This document shows positions 22,738 to 32,800 of a DNA stretch of 64,000 nt, piece by piece. Source of the DNA: Pseudomonas uvaldensis (GTDB taxonomy: Bacteria; Pseudomonadota; Gammaproteobacteria; Pseudomonadales; Pseudomonadaceae); NCBI RefSeq assembly GCF_021271205.1, contig NZ_JAIWKS010000001.1:620001-684000 (forward strand), given 5' to 3'. A program made the translations under genes and the position numbers. Each line of letters opens with the position of its first letter. Within the stretch, counting starts at the first letter, position 1. The notes beneath the pieces were generated by a model, which made no database searches, was not told the origin of the DNA, and worked only from the letters and a program-made list of their open reading frames with translations.

Positions 22738-24570
22738 ATGGTTTACCGCCGTTTCGAAAAACTGATCGACATCTTCCGCGACGCCCCCAGCTCGGCCCCA
22801 CCGAACCGCGTCCTGCCCTTCTACACGTATTACCTGAAACAAGTCTGGCCAAGCTTCGCCGTCCTGCTGGTGGTGGGATTGGTCGGCGCATTGATCGAAG
22901 TGGCGCTGTTCAGCTACCTGAGCCGCATCATCGACCTGGCCCAAGGCACGCCCAACGTCGATTTCTTCAAGATCCACGGCCTGGAACTGGCGTGGATGGC
23001 GGTGGTGACGCTGATCCTGCGGCCAATCTTCGTGGCGCTGCATGACCTGCTGGTGCACCAGACCCTGAGCCCCGGCATGACCAGCCTGATCCGCTGGCAG
23101 AATCACAGCTACGTGCTCAAGCAGAGCCTGAATTTTTTTCAGAACGATTTCGCCGGACGTATCGCCCAACGCATCATGCAGACCGGCAACTCCCTGCGCG
23201 ACTCAGCGGTACAGGCCGTGGACGCGCTGTGGCACGTGCTGATCTACGCCATCAGTTCGCTGGTACTGTTCGCCGAAGCCGACTGGCGCCTGATGATCCC
23301 GCTGCTGCTGTGGATCGCCGCCTACATCGGCGCGCTCTATTACTTCGTGCCGCGGGTCAAGGAACGTTCCGTGGTGTCGTCCGACGCCCGCTCCAAGCTC
23401 ATGGGCCGGATCGTCGACGGCTACACCAACATCACCACCCTGAAGCTGTTCGCCCACACGAACTTCGAACAACAGTACGCACGCGAAGCGATCCAGGAAC
23501 AGACCGAAAAAGCCCAGTTGGCCGGCCGTGTGGTGACCAGCATGGACGTGGTCATCACCAGCATGAACGGACTGTTGATCGTCGGCACCACCGGCCTGGC
23601 GTTGTGGCTGTGGACCCAGTCGCTGATCAGCGTCGGCGCCATTGCCCTGGCCACCGGGCTGGTGATCCGCATCGTCAACATGTCCGGCTGGATCATGTGG
23701 GTGGTCAACGGCATCTTCGAAAATATCGGCATGGTCCAGGACGGCCTGGAGACCATCGCCCAGCCGGTCAGTGTCACCGACCGCGAACACGCCAAGCCAC
23801 TGGCGGTCGCCCGTGGCGAGGTGCGTTTCGAGCATGTGGACTTCCACTACGGCAAGAAAAGCGGCGTGATCAGCGACCTGAATCTGACCATCAGGGCCGG
23901 CGAGAAGATCGGCCTGATCGGCCCGTCCGGCGCGGGCAAATCCACCCTGGTCAACCTGCTGCTGCGTCTCTATGACGTGCAAGGTGGCCGCATCCTCATC
24001 GACGGCCAGGACATCGCCGAAGTGAGCCAGGAAAGCCTGCGCGAGCGGATCGGCATGATCACCCAGGACACCTCGCTGCTGCACCGCTCGATTCGCGACA
24101 ACCTGCTTTACGGCAAACCCAACGCCACCGACGCGCAACTCTGGGAAGCGGTACACAAGGCCCGTGCCGATGAATTCATTCCGTTGCTTTCCGACGCCCA
24201 GGGCCGTACCGGCTTCGATGCCCATGTGGGCGAGCGCGGCGTGAAACTGTCCGGTGGCCAGCGCCAGCGCATCGCCATTGCCCGAGTCCTGCTCAAGGAT
24301 GCACCGATCCTGATCATGGACGAAGCGACCTCGGCGTTGGACTCGGAAGTGGAGGCCGCGATCCAGGAGAGCCTGGAAACGCTGATGCAGGGCAAGACCG
24401 TGATCGCCATCGCCCACCGCCTCTCGACCATCGCCCGGATGGACCGTCTCGTAGTGCTGGAGAACGGTCGCATCGCCGAAACGGGCAGCCATGCCGAACT
24501 GCTGGCTCATGGCGGGCTGTATGCGCGGTTATGGCAGCATCAGACGGGTGGGTTCGTGGGGATCGACTGA
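22738..24570 (+). CDS. ABC exporter, fused membrane and ATPase domains
   Basis: A 610-residue half-transporter. Six membrane helices occupy about residues 40-330, then the nucleotide-binding domain: Walker A GPSGAGKST near 395, signature LSGGQRQRIAIARVL near 504, Walker B LIMDEATSALDS near 524 and the switch histidine in IAHRLST. The arrangement is MsbA/MdlB-like, a homodimeric exporter of lipids, drugs or peptides; the substrate is not evident. The GGAG element upstream is 25 bases away, so the ribosome site is poor for this ATG, but MVYRRFEKLIDIF matches related starts. Confidence 0.88.
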   Translation: MVYRRFEKLIDIFRDAPSSAPPNRVLPFYTYYLKQVWPSFAVLLVVGLVGALIEVALFSYLSRIIDLAQGTPNVDFFKIHGLELAWMAVVTLILRPIFVALHDLLVHQTLSPGMTSLIRWQNHSYVLKQSLNFFQNDFAGRIAQRIMQTGNSLRDSAVQAVDALWHVLIYAISSLVLFAEADWRLMIPLLLWIAAYIGALYYFVPRVKERSVVSSDARSKLMGRIVDGYTNITTLKLFAHTNFEQQYAREAIQEQTEKAQLAGRVVTSMDVVITSMNGLLIVGTTGLALWLWTQSLISVGAIALATGLVIRIVNMSGWIMWVVNGIFENIGMVQDGLETIAQPVSVTDREHAKPLAVARGEVRFEHVDFHYGKKSGVISDLNLTIRAGEKIGLIGPSGAGKSTLVNLLLRLYDVQGGRILIDGQDIAEVSQESLRERIGMITQDTSLLHRSIRDNLLYGKPNATDAQLWEAVHKARADEFIPLLSDAQGRTGFDAHVGERGVKLSGGQRQRIAIARVLLKDAPILIMDEATSALDSEVEAAIQESLETLMQGKTVIAIAHRLSTIARMDRLVVLENGRIAETGSHAELLAHGGLYARLWQHQTGGFVGID

Positions 24571-24639
24571 ATTGAGAGGTGCGGCTTGACCCCAGGAATA
24601 AGGCGCTGACTGCTGACTCACCGTGGCGGTCAGCCGATA

Positions 24640-25764
24640 TCAGCACTGCCGATACGGCAGTGCCATCCTGGCCTCTTCGGCATAGGTCAACACCCCTTCC
24701 TGTTCACGGACGAGAAAATCCTCCACCGCCGCTTTCAGCCCCGGATGGCGCAGGTAATGCCACGACCGGGTAATCACCGGCTCGAACCCGCGTATCAATT
24801 TGTGCTCGCCTTGAGCACCCGCATCGAAGCGCTGCAAGCCCTGGGCAATCGCGTAATCCATACCCTGGTAGAAACAGGTCTCGAAGTGCAAGCGGTCGAA
24901 CTCCGCCAGGCAACCCCAGTAACGCCCATAGAAACTGTCGCCGCCCACCAGGCTGAACGCCATCGCCACGGGACGGGCGCCTTGTTTGGCCAGGACGACG
25001 CGAATCGCCTCGGGCATGCGTTCGGCCAACAGGCTGAAAAACGCGCGGGTCAGGTACGGCGCCTGACGGCGCACCGCGTAGGTATTGGCGTAACAGGCGT
25101 AGACGAAATCCCACAGTGCCTCGTCCAGCTCATGCCCCGCAAGCCATTCGAATTCGATCCCCTGCCCCGCCACCTGCTCGCGCTCCTTGCGCATCTGCTT
25201 GCGCTTTCGGGAACTGAGGGCGTCGAGAAAATCCTGGAAGTCCCGGTAACCCCGGTTCTGCCAGTGATATTGGCAGCCGATCCGCTGCAGCCAACCTTCC
25301 TGCCCGGCCAGCGCCGTGTCGGTAAAGGTGTCGGTGAAGTTGATGTGGGCACTGGAAAGCCCCTCGATCTCCAGATAGCCCGGCAGGCAGCCAAGCAGCT
25401 CCAGACCATCCTCCAGCCGCGCCGTCAGCAGCCGGGGCCCGCTGACCGGGCTGAATGGCACCGCCGTCAACAGCTTGGGGTAATAGTCGATCCCGGCACG
25501 GGCGCAGGCGTCGGCCCAGCCGTGATCGAACACGTATTCGCCGTATGAATGCCACTTGCGATAACTGGGCAAGGCCGCCATCAAACGACCCTCTTCGATG
25601 TGCAGCAAATGCTCGGGTTGCCAGCCGGATTGCGGCCCGAGGCTGGCACTGTCCTCCAATGCGCCGAGGAAAGCGTGACGCAGGAACGGTTGATTGATGG
25701 GCACCAACGCGTCCCACTCATGCGGCGCGATGGCGGACAGGTTGTCCAGGACGTGTAGCGGCAT
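24640..25764 (-). CDS. FemAB-like GNAT-fold protein (COG3146)
   Basis: A 374-residue protein of the peptidogalycan/FemAB-like acyltransferase family (PF04339). Characteristic segments are NQPFLRHAFLGALEDSASLG near 23-42, SSAHINFTD near 147, and HFETCFYQGMDYAIAQGLQR, then FDAGAQGEHKLIRGFEP near the C-terminus. The start at 25764 is chosen as the first ATG within the conserved region; a 21-residue extension is possible. The reaction is not known. Confidence 0.85.
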   Translation of the reverse strand: MPLHVLDNLSAIAPHEWDALVPINQPFLRHAFLGALEDSASLGPQSGWQPEHLLHIEEGRLMAALPSYRKWHSYGEYVFDHGWADACARAGIDYYPKLLTAVPFSPVSGPRLLTARLEDGLELLGCLPGYLEIEGLSSAHINFTDTFTDTALAGQEGWLQRIGCQYHWQNRGYRDFQDFLDALSSRKRKQMRKEREQVAGQGIEFEWLAGHELDEALWDFVYACYANTYAVRRQAPYLTRAFFSLLAERMPEAIRVVLAKQGARPVAMAFSLVGGDSFYGRYWGCLAEFDRLHFETCFYQGMDYAIAQGLQRFDAGAQGEHKLIRGFEPVITRSWHYLRHPGLKAAVEDFLVREQEGVLTYAEEARMALPYRQC

Positions 25765-25826
25765 GCGGTTCCCCGATCTCCAGACTGCGGATGGGGCGAG
25801 TATCGCCGATCTCGGCCCGCGCACCA

Positions 25827-25852
25827 TAAAAAAACCCCGCCGGAGCGGGGTT
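25827..25852 (-). terminator. Rho-independent terminator after the OprO/P porin
   Basis: On the minus strand AACCCCGCTCC, GG, then CGGGGTTTTTTTATGG: a GC stem and a run of seven T. It lies 50 bases beyond the porin stop. Confidence 0.85.
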
Positions 25853-25903
25853 GAAAGGAGCTTTAACGGATGAAGAAAGCGCTCTGTATCAGGTCAGCGC
25901 GAC

Positions 25904-27214
25904 TCAGAACACGTACTGGGCACGGACCACGAAGCCGTCACCATCGTCGTCACCGTTGGCGTTGGTGACTTTGTCGGTCTTGGCCTTGATGTAAGCGCCG
26001 GTGATTTTCACAGCCTCGTTGGCGTACCAGTTCACGCCCAGGTTGTGCACCTTGGCTTCGGCATCGCCCACTTCACGGGTGGCCGAGGCCGTGGTGATGT
26101 TGTCGTCCTCGACGGTCAGGCTGTCAAAGCGATAGAACAGTTCCCAGGCACCGATGGACTTGTTCTGAGGCTTGATCGAATCGAATTTGCCGACCTTGTA
26201 GCCACGGGACTCGCCAGTGAGGGTGTAGGCGCCCTGCACGTAGAAACCGTGGCCCTTGATGTCTTCGAAACCGTCGGCGTCAGCCTTGGTCTTGCGAGTG
26301 ATGTATTCACCCTGGATCGAGGCCGGGCCCATGGCAAAGGCGGCTTCCAGGCCGAACGCGGTATCGCGGTCGTAGGAACCTGCTGGCGAGTTGTTGGCGC
26401 CGCCCAGTACAGGACGGTTGCCGTTCGGACCGGCATCGTTGCCGCCGAGGGTTTCAACACCACGCATGCCCAGGCGGGAACGATAGCGTGCGTCGAATAC
26501 GGTGTCGGAAACATCACGGGAAGCCACGTTCACACCGAAGTGCAGCACATTGCCGGCGTCATGCATCGGCGCGAACACAAAACGGCCGTTGACTTGCTTG
26601 ACGCTGTCGCCGTCGGTGTCGTCGGTGTCCTTGCTGAACACACCGGCCGAGGCGTAGAACGAATCGGCGAAGGTGCTGGACGCTTGCAGGCCCAGGCCGT
26701 TCTGGTGGCTGTTGGTCCAATCGATCAGGTCGTAGGCGGCGTTACGCTCAGGCGCAGTCACCCACTTGGAGCTGGTGGCTTTTTCCAGGCCGAAATCGGG
26801 GTCGAAGCGACCGACTTTGATCGAGACCGGCTTGAAGCCGTTGTAGGCCAGGGACGCTTCGTCGAAGTAGCCGTTGTCGGAGTCGCCGCTGTTGTGGGAC
26901 ATGTCGTAGTTGATGGTGTAGGCCCAATCCGTGTACAGCACACCGGACAGTTCCAGGAAGGCGCGACGGATGTAAGCGGCATCGGCCGAGTTGCCGTTGT
27001 CGGTGTAGATCCCATCGAACTGGCTGTAGTCAGCCTGCAAACGACCGCCAAGCTTGAAGCTGAACTCTTTGTCAGTGGTGGCGACTTCAAGGCCGCCCTT
27101 GGTTTTGACCACGATATCGGCGCCGTCGGTGGTGACGGTGCCGGCGAAAGCCTGGGCGGTTACTGCCATTGCCAGCGCGCTGGCGGCAAAACCTGCGAAG
27201 TGCTTACGGATCAT
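25904..27214 (-). CDS. Phosphate-selective porin, OprO/OprP family
   Basis: A 436-residue outer-membrane trimeric porin with signal peptide [20 protein letters not shown] (cut near QAFA). The mature protein opens with an OprO/P-type segment ([20 protein letters not shown]) and [20 protein letters not shown], has [20 protein letters not shown] in the middle, and ends in FVVRAQYVF with terminal Phe. OprP carries phosphate and OprO polyphosphate in P. aeruginosa; the two cannot be separated here. A candidate Pho box lies at 27324-27342. The ECF sigma/FabH-like genes are close, as I recall for PA3280-PA3286 in PAO1. Confidence 0.88.
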   Translation of the reverse strand: MIRKHFAGFAASALAMAVTAQAFAGTVTTDGADIVVKTKGGLEVATTDKEFSFKLGGRLQADYSQFDGIYTDNGNSADAAYIRRAFLELSGVLYTDWAYTINYDMSHNSGDSDNGYFDEASLAYNGFKPVSIKVGRFDPDFGLEKATSSKWVTAPERNAAYDLIDWTNSHQNGLGLQASSTFADSFYASAGVFSKDTDDTDGDSVKQVNGRFVFAPMHDAGNVLHFGVNVASRDVSDTVFDARYRSRLGMRGVETLGGNDAGPNGNRPVLGGANNSPAGSYDRDTAFGLEAAFAMGPASIQGEYITRKTKADADGFEDIKGHGFYVQGAYTLTGESRGYKVGKFDSIKPQNKSIGAWELFYRFDSLTVEDDNITTASATREVGDAEAKVHNLGVNWYANEAVKITGAYIKAKTDKVTNANGDDDGDGFVVRAQYVF

Positions 27215-27323
27215 CGAAGAATTCCCCTGTTGGTAGTCTATGCGTTAGAAAACACGCGGAAACGGGCCCGCTGGTGTTGGGAGGGGATCTTGGCGACCGG
27301 TTGTGTCAGGCAGGTTGCCATCA

Positions 27324-27342
27324 CATAAAGATTTCATGACAG
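27324..27342 (-). promoter_or_regulatory. Candidate Pho box for the porin
   Basis: On the minus strand CTGTCATGAAATCTTTATG: the first half-site is a perfect CTGTCAT and the second (CTTTAT) matches four of six bases of CTGTCA with the correct 11-base spacing. It lies 110-128 bases upstream of the porin ATG. OprO/P genes are PhoB-controlled, which makes the site credible. Confidence 0.5.
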
Positions 27343-27392
27343 CGGAACTTTTTACTTCGAAAAGAAATAACTGGAAACACCGATGACCCCTG

Positions 27393-27480
27393 TGGGAGCG
27401 GGCTTGCTCGCGAAAGCGGTGTATCAATCGACATCGAAGTTGGATGGACCACCGCATTCGCGAGCAAGCCCGCTCCCACA
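27393..27480. repeat. REPIN (paired REP)
   Basis: GTGGGAGCGGGCTTGCTCGC and its inverse enclose about 45 bases between the porin promoter and the anti-sigma gene. Confidence 0.9.
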
Positions 27481-27501
27481 AGGTTGGGGGCGTCTCGGGG
27501 T

Positions 27502-27738
27502 TTAGCGGTGGGCTCTACGGCGCTCGGCGGCAAGTTTTTCCGCGAGGTGGTCCAGGTTCGGCACCGGTGCTACGGGAAGCTTCCTGAGGGTTGCCTGCAT
27601 CAGGCGCATCTGGCGGATGAAGCGCCGGCAATTGGGGCAGAACATCAGGTGATGGCGCACCATCAGGCGTTCACGGAAGGTCAGTTGTCCGTCGAGGTAA
27701 TCGCTGGAGCGCGCTACTTGTTCCTTGCAGGTCAGCAT
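27502..27738 (-). CDS. Zinc-finger anti-sigma factor
   Basis: A 78-residue protein with the zf-HC2 motif RHHLMFCPNCRRF (H-x3-C-x2-C, about residues 27-39) preceded by a helix (CKEQVARSSDYLDGQLTFRE), the layout of ZAS-type anti-sigma factors. It lacks a membrane segment, so it is a soluble, possibly redox-sensing, anti-sigma. It overlaps the 3' end of the ECF sigma gene by seven bases, indicating translational coupling and partnership. Confidence 0.85.
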   Translation of the reverse strand: MLTCKEQVARSSDYLDGQLTFRERLMVRHHLMFCPNCRRFIRQMRLMQATLRKLPVAPVPNLDHLAEKLAAERRRAHR

Positions 27739-28343
27739 TCGCCGGTTTCCTCGAAATGTTCAACAGTCGCGAAAACTTTCAATCGGGCGCGATGCAACAG
27801 CACGCGTACGTTGGAGAGCGAGATATCGAGAAGGTTACAGATTTCTTCCAGCTCCAGCCCCTGGCGCTCGCGCAGGGTCAGCACGCTGCCTTGCAGCTCC
27901 GAGAGGCTGAGCAAGGTGTGTTCAAGGCAATCGCGCAATTCGCTCTCCGTGAGCAGCGCTTCCGGCGTGTCCTGGTGCCAGGCGAACGGCGCCAGCAGCC
28001 AGTGTCCATCGGCGGCAAAGCGATCCTCGCCGAGGGTGCCGTGGGGCGCCGGAAGATCGTCGAGCAATACTTCGCGACGATTTTGTTTATAGCGTCCCTT
28101 GGCCGCGTTGGCCGTGATGGTCAGCAGCCAGGTCTTGAGGCTGGAACGGCCCTGGAACCCGTCGAGATTGCGCACTACCGACAGCCAGGCGTCCTGCACG
28201 ACTTCATCGGCATGGCGGCTGCCCACAATAGCGAACGCCACGGCGCGCATCGCTCCCTGGTAGGTGCTGACCAGCTCTTTGTAGGCCTGCTGCTCGCCGG
28301 CCAGGAGGCGTTGGAGCAGTTGGGTGTCATCACCGGCCGTCAT
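27732..28343 (-). CDS. ECF-subfamily RNA polymerase sigma factor
   Basis: A 203-residue sigma-70 factor of the ECF group. Region 2 is MRAVAFAIVGSRHADEVVQD and AWLSVVRNLDGFQGRSSLKT (about 32-75); region 4 is LTLRERQGLELEEICNLLDI and SLSNVRVLLHRARLKV (about 155-190). The short linker carries an AFAWHQDTPEALLTESELRD insertion. With the overlapping zf-HC2 anti-sigma and the FabH-like gene upstream, it matches the PA3284-PA3286 arrangement I remember from PAO1. Targets are not evident. Confidence 0.88.
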   Translation of the reverse strand: MTAGDDTQLLQRLLAGEQQAYKELVSTYQGAMRAVAFAIVGSRHADEVVQDAWLSVVRNLDGFQGRSSLKTWLLTITANAAKGRYKQNRREVLLDDLPAPHGTLGEDRFAADGHWLLAPFAWHQDTPEALLTESELRDCLEHTLLSLSELQGSVLTLRERQGLELEEICNLLDISLSNVRVLLHRARLKVFATVEHFEETGEC

Positions 28344-28361
28344 TCAACATCCTGTCCGATC

Positions 28362-28402
28362 TGTGGGAGCGGGGCTTGTGGGAGCAAGGCCTTGCTCCCA
28401 CA
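28362..28402. repeat. Compact REP hairpin
   Basis: GTGGGAGCGGGGCTTGTGGG and AGCAAGGCCTTGCTCCCAC: two REP-like sequences nested in 41 bases, in the 62-base gap between the FabH-like gene and the sigma factor. Confidence 0.8.
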
Positions 28403-28405
28403 AGA

Positions 28406-29527
28406 TCAACGCTTGCGCAGAATCACACTGCCAATCGAATAACCGGCGCCGAACGAGCTGAGTACCGCGACCGTGCCGCTGGGCAGGTCGTCCTGGTACT
28501 TGTGGAATGCAATCACCGAACCGGCCGAGCTGGTGTTGGCGTAGGTGTCGAGGATCACCGGGGCTTCCTCTTCGGTGGCTTCCCGGCCCAGCAGCTTGCG
28601 CACAATCAGGTGGTTCATGCTCAGGTTGGCCTGGTGCAGCCAGAAGCGCTTCACTTCACCGACGTCCAGCTGGTTTTCCTCCAGATGAACCCCGATCAGC
28701 TCGGCCACCATCGGGCAGACGTCGCGGAAGACCTTGCGACCTTCCTGGACGAACAGCTTGTCCCGCGTGCCGATCCCTTCCTCGGCCGCCCGGTTGAGAA
28801 AACCAAAGTTGTTACGGATATTGTTGGAGAACTTGGTGAGCAGTTTGGTGCTGACCACGTCGAACTGATACGGCGAAGTCGCCAGGTCCGCCCGTTCGAT
28901 GATCACGGCGGTGGCTGCGTCGCCGAAAATGAAGTGGCTGTCACGGTCGCGGAAGTTCAGGTGGCCGGTGCACACTTCGGGGTTAACCATCAGGATCGCC
29001 CGCGCCTGGCCCAGTTGTACGCTGTTGGCCGCGGCCTGGATGCCGAAGGTCGCCGAGGAACAGGCCACGTTCATGTCGAAGCCGAAACCGTCGATGCCCA
29101 AGGCTTCCTGGACTTCGATGGCGATGGCCGGGTAAGCGCGCTGCAAGTTGGAACAGGCGACGATCACGCCGTCGATGTCGGCGGCGGTGCGCCCGGCACG
29201 CTCAAGGGCTTGTTTCGCGGCGCCGACAGCCATTTCGCAGAGTACCGACCACTGCTCGTTGGAGCGTTCCGGCAGGCGTGGGGTCATGCGTTGCGGGTCG
29301 AGGATGCCGTCCTTGTCCATGACGAAGCGGCTCTTGATGCCAGAGGCCTTTTCGATGAACGCCGCGCTGGATTCGGTCAAGGCCTCCACTTCGCCGCGCT
29401 CGATGGCCTCGGCGTTGTCCGCATTGAATTGCGCGACATAGGTGTTGAAAGATTGCACCAGCTCTTCATTGGAAATGCTGTTGGCCGGGGTGTACAGGCC
29501 GGTGCCACTGATGACGACGTTATGCAT
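28406..29527 (-). CDS. Beta-ketoacyl-ACP synthase III-like enzyme
   Basis: A 373-residue thiolase-fold condensing enzyme. The catalytic cysteine is Cys156 in DMNVACSSATFGIQ; the histidine is in WLHQANLSMNHL (about 300) and the asparagine in TYANTSSAGSVIAFH (about 332). It closely matches PA3286 of P. aeruginosa, which condenses octanoyl-CoA with malonyl-ACP and shunts beta-oxidation products into fatty acid synthesis; I recall that work from memory. MHNVVISGTGLYTPANSISN is the chosen start. It lies directly upstream of the ECF sigma gene. Confidence 0.87.
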   Translation of the reverse strand: MHNVVISGTGLYTPANSISNEELVQSFNTYVAQFNADNAEAIERGEVEALTESSAAFIEKASGIKSRFVMDKDGILDPQRMTPRLPERSNEQWSVLCEMAVGAAKQALERAGRTAADIDGVIVACSNLQRAYPAIAIEVQEALGIDGFGFDMNVACSSATFGIQAAANSVQLGQARAILMVNPEVCTGHLNFRDRDSHFIFGDAATAVIIERADLATSPYQFDVVSTKLLTKFSNNIRNNFGFLNRAAEEGIGTRDKLFVQEGRKVFRDVCPMVAELIGVHLEENQLDVGEVKRFWLHQANLSMNHLIVRKLLGREATEEEAPVILDTYANTSSAGSVIAFHKYQDDLPSGTVAVLSSFGAGYSIGSVILRKR

Positions 29528-29570
29528 GGTCGTGTCTCTGATCTGTTCAGGCAGAAAGCATTGGCACAAT

Positions 29571-29588
29571 CGTGCCAACACGCAAAGG
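29571..29588. promoter_or_regulatory. Inverted repeat upstream of the FabH-like gene
   Basis: TTGGCACAATCGTGCCAA, arms of seven bases around AATC, lies 44-61 bases upstream of the ATG. It is a candidate operator. A sigma-54 promoter reading was tested: GG to GC spacing is one base short, so that is not favoured. Confidence 0.4.
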
Positions 29589-29748
29589 GTCTTTTCCCAT
29601 CCCGGGGAAGCAGACCTGGCCTCGCTTTATTCCGATCCGCCCGTAGGCATTGAAGCTCAAAACCACGGGACCGGCACTTATAGGCGCGAAGTTTGCCATA
29701 AACGCTGGCGTTTGGCCCATTCTCCCTTACTGACAACACAAAACACTT

Positions 29749-29838
29749 GTGGGAGCGGGCTTGCTCGCGAAAGCGGTGGTCCATCCAAATTCTATGTCGA
29801 TTGATACACCGCATTCGCGAGCAAGCCCGCTCCCACAG
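29749..29838. repeat. REPIN (paired REP)
   Basis: GTGGGAGCGGGCTTGCTCGC and its inverse enclose about 45 bases between the FabH-like gene control region and the 3' end of hrpA. Confidence 0.9.
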
Positions 29839-29853
29839 CGGTTTGTGTCAGCT

Positions 29854-32800
29854 TCAGGGTTCGACCTGCCCCCACTGCTTACTCAGGCGCTTGTCCGAAA
29901 TCGGCACCTTGGTCCCCAACTGTTGGGCGAACAACGACACCCGGTACTCCTCCAGCCACCAGCGGTACAGTTCCAGTTGCGGATCACGCTTGCCTTCCTG
30001 GGCATGTTTGCCCGCGCGGGCCTGGTATTGGGTCCAGAGCGTCGACAACTCGCCGCTCCAGACCCGATCCTTCTGTACTTGACTGCCCAGTTTCTCGAAG
30101 CGCTGTTCGATGGCCTTGAGATAACGTGGCAGTTCCTTGAGCCATTGATGCGGGGTTTCGCGCACGAAACCTGGGTACACCAAATGGCTGAGCTGCTGCT
30201 TGATGTCGTTCAGGGCCACGGCCTGGGCCAGGTCGATCTTGCCTTTGAAGCGTTTTTGCAGGCCGTGCCAGAGCTTGAGGATGTCCAGGGTCAGCTTCGC
30301 CAGGCGCTCGGCGTGCTCCGTCCAGCCGCCACGCTTGCGCTCGGCCAGGGAAGCCAGCGCGGCGCCGTCACGGGGCAGACTCGCCTCGCCTTCCAGCACG
30401 CAACTGTCGAGGCTCACCAGCAGGATGTCTTCCACCAAACTGTCGATACGCCCCAGCTCGCGGTAGAGCAGGCCCAGCTCGGTCAATCCCGGCAATTTGC
30501 CCCGCAGGAACTTGGCCGACTCGGCCAATTGCTGCATCAGCAAGCGCTGCAAGGCGCGGCGATGCTGGAATTCGGCTTCGGCGGGCGTCGGGAAACGGCC
30601 CTCCTTGACCACGCCCCCCTCTTCCACCAGGGCCGGATACACCGTCATCGACAGCCCGGCAATTTTTTGCTGGGTTTTTTCCGCCACCGGCGCGAAGACC
30701 TTCGCCTCCACGGGCGCCTGGCTCTTGGCCGTCTGCGGCACGGCCAATGCGGCCTGGCTGGCTTCGGCAAACCGCGCCGTCAATTCGGCCAGATCGCGGC
30801 CTTCGCCGAGAAACTTGCCCTGGCCGTCGACGATCTCCAGGTTCATGCGCAGGTGACTTTCCACCTGCTGCGCCGCCTCAGCCCAGGCTTCGTCACTCAC
30901 CCTCGCCCCGGTCATGCGCAGCAATTCGCGACCCAGGGATTGGGGCAACGAGCCTTCGGCAAAAGTGATGCGTTGCAGCGCGGCCTTGACGAAATCCGGC
31001 ACCGGCACGAAATTCTTGCGCAGGGCCTTGGGCAGGTTGCGCACCAGGGCGATGCACTTGGCCTCGATCATTCCGGGTACCAGCCATTCCAGGCGTTCCG
31101 GCGGCAGCATCGGCAACAGCGGCGCCGGCACTCGCAGGGTCACACCGTCGCGGGGGTGGTTGGGTTCGAAGTGATAGCTCAGCGGCAAGGTCAGGTCGCC
31201 GACGCGCAAGGTGTCGGGAAAATGCGCGGCGGTGACTTCGCTGGCGTCACGCGCCAGCACGTCCTCCTCGCGCATGATCAGCAGCTGTGGGTCTTTCTGG
31301 CTGTTGATGCGATACCAGCTGTCGAAGGTCGCCGTCTGGTGAATCTCGGCCGGCAACCGTGCGTCGTAAAAAGCGAACAGGGTTTCTTCGTCCGCCAGGA
31401 TGTCGCGGCGGCGCGCCTTGGCTTCCAGTTCGTCGAGTTGTTCCAGAAGCCTGGTGTTGGCTCCCAGGCATTTGGCCCGGGACTGGATCTCGCCGCGCAC
31501 CAACGCCTCGCGGATAAACAGCTCCCGCGACACCACCGGGTCCACCGGGCCGTAATGCACCGGCCGGCGTCCGACCACGATCAGCCCGAACAAAGTGATC
31601 TGTTCATACGCCACCACCTGCCCGCGCTTCTTCTCCCAATGGGGTTCGAAGTGGTTTTTCTTGATCAGGTGTCCGGCCAGCGGTTCGATCCAGTCCGGCT
31701 CGATCTTGGCGACCATGCGCGCATACAGCTTGGTGGTTTCCACCAGCTCGGCGGTCATCAGCCATTGCGGACGTTTCTTGCCCAGGCCCGATGACGGATG
31801 GACCCAGAAGCGTCGCTGACGGGCACCCAGATAATCGCCGTCTTCGGTCTTCTGGCCAATCTGGCTGAGCAGGCCCGACAGCACCGCTTTGTGCAGCTTC
31901 GGGTAGTCCGCCGGCTCTTTGTTGAGGCTCAACTGCATATCGCGGCAGATCAGGCTCAGTTGACGATGGGAATCGCGCCATTCCCGCAGGCGCAGGTAAT
32001 TGAGGAAGTTCTTGCGACACCAGTTGCGCAGCGGGCTGGCAGTCAGCGCCTGGCGCTGCTCTTCGAAACCGCGCCACAGATTGACCAGCCCGGCGAAATC
32101 CGAATCCGTGTCTTTCCATTGGGCATGGGCCTGGTCCGCGGCCTGCTGGCGCTCGGGTGGGCGTTCGCGCGGATCCTGGATCGACATGGCGCTGGCGACG
32201 ATCAGCACTTCCTGAAGGCTGCCGAGCTTCGCCGCTTCCAGCAGCATGCGACCCATGCGCGGATCCACCGGCAAGCGCGCCAACTGGCGGCCCAGCGGGG
32301 TCAGCTGGCCGTTGCGGTCCACTGCGGACAATTCTTGCAGCAGGTTGAAACCGTCGCTGATGGCCTTGCCGTCCGGCGGTTCGATGAACGGGAAGTCGGT
32401 GATCTCGCCCAGGCGCAGGTGCAGCATCTGCAGGATCACCGCCGCCAGGTTGGTACGCAGAATCTCGGGATCGGTGAATTCCGGCCTGCCGAGGAAATCT
32501 TCCTCGCTGTACAAACGTATGCAAATCCCCGGCTCGACCCGCCCGCAGCGACCCTTGCGCTGGTTGGCGCTGGCCTGGGAAATGGCCTCGATGGGCAGGC
32601 GCTGGACCTTGGCGCGATAGCTGTAGCGGCTGATGCGCGCGGTACCGCTGTCGATCACATAGCGGATACCCGGTACGGTCAGCGAGGTTTCGGCGACGTT
32701 GGTTGCCAGCACTACACGCCGCCCCGGATGGGATTGGAAAATCCGCTGCTGCTCGGCTGGCGTCAAACGCGCATAGAGCGGCAGGATTTCGGTGTGCTTG

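Noticed and set aside
29571..29588. Sigma-54 promoter
   Set aside because: The TGGCAC block fits, but GG-to-GC spacing is one base short and the -12 TTGCA is missing.
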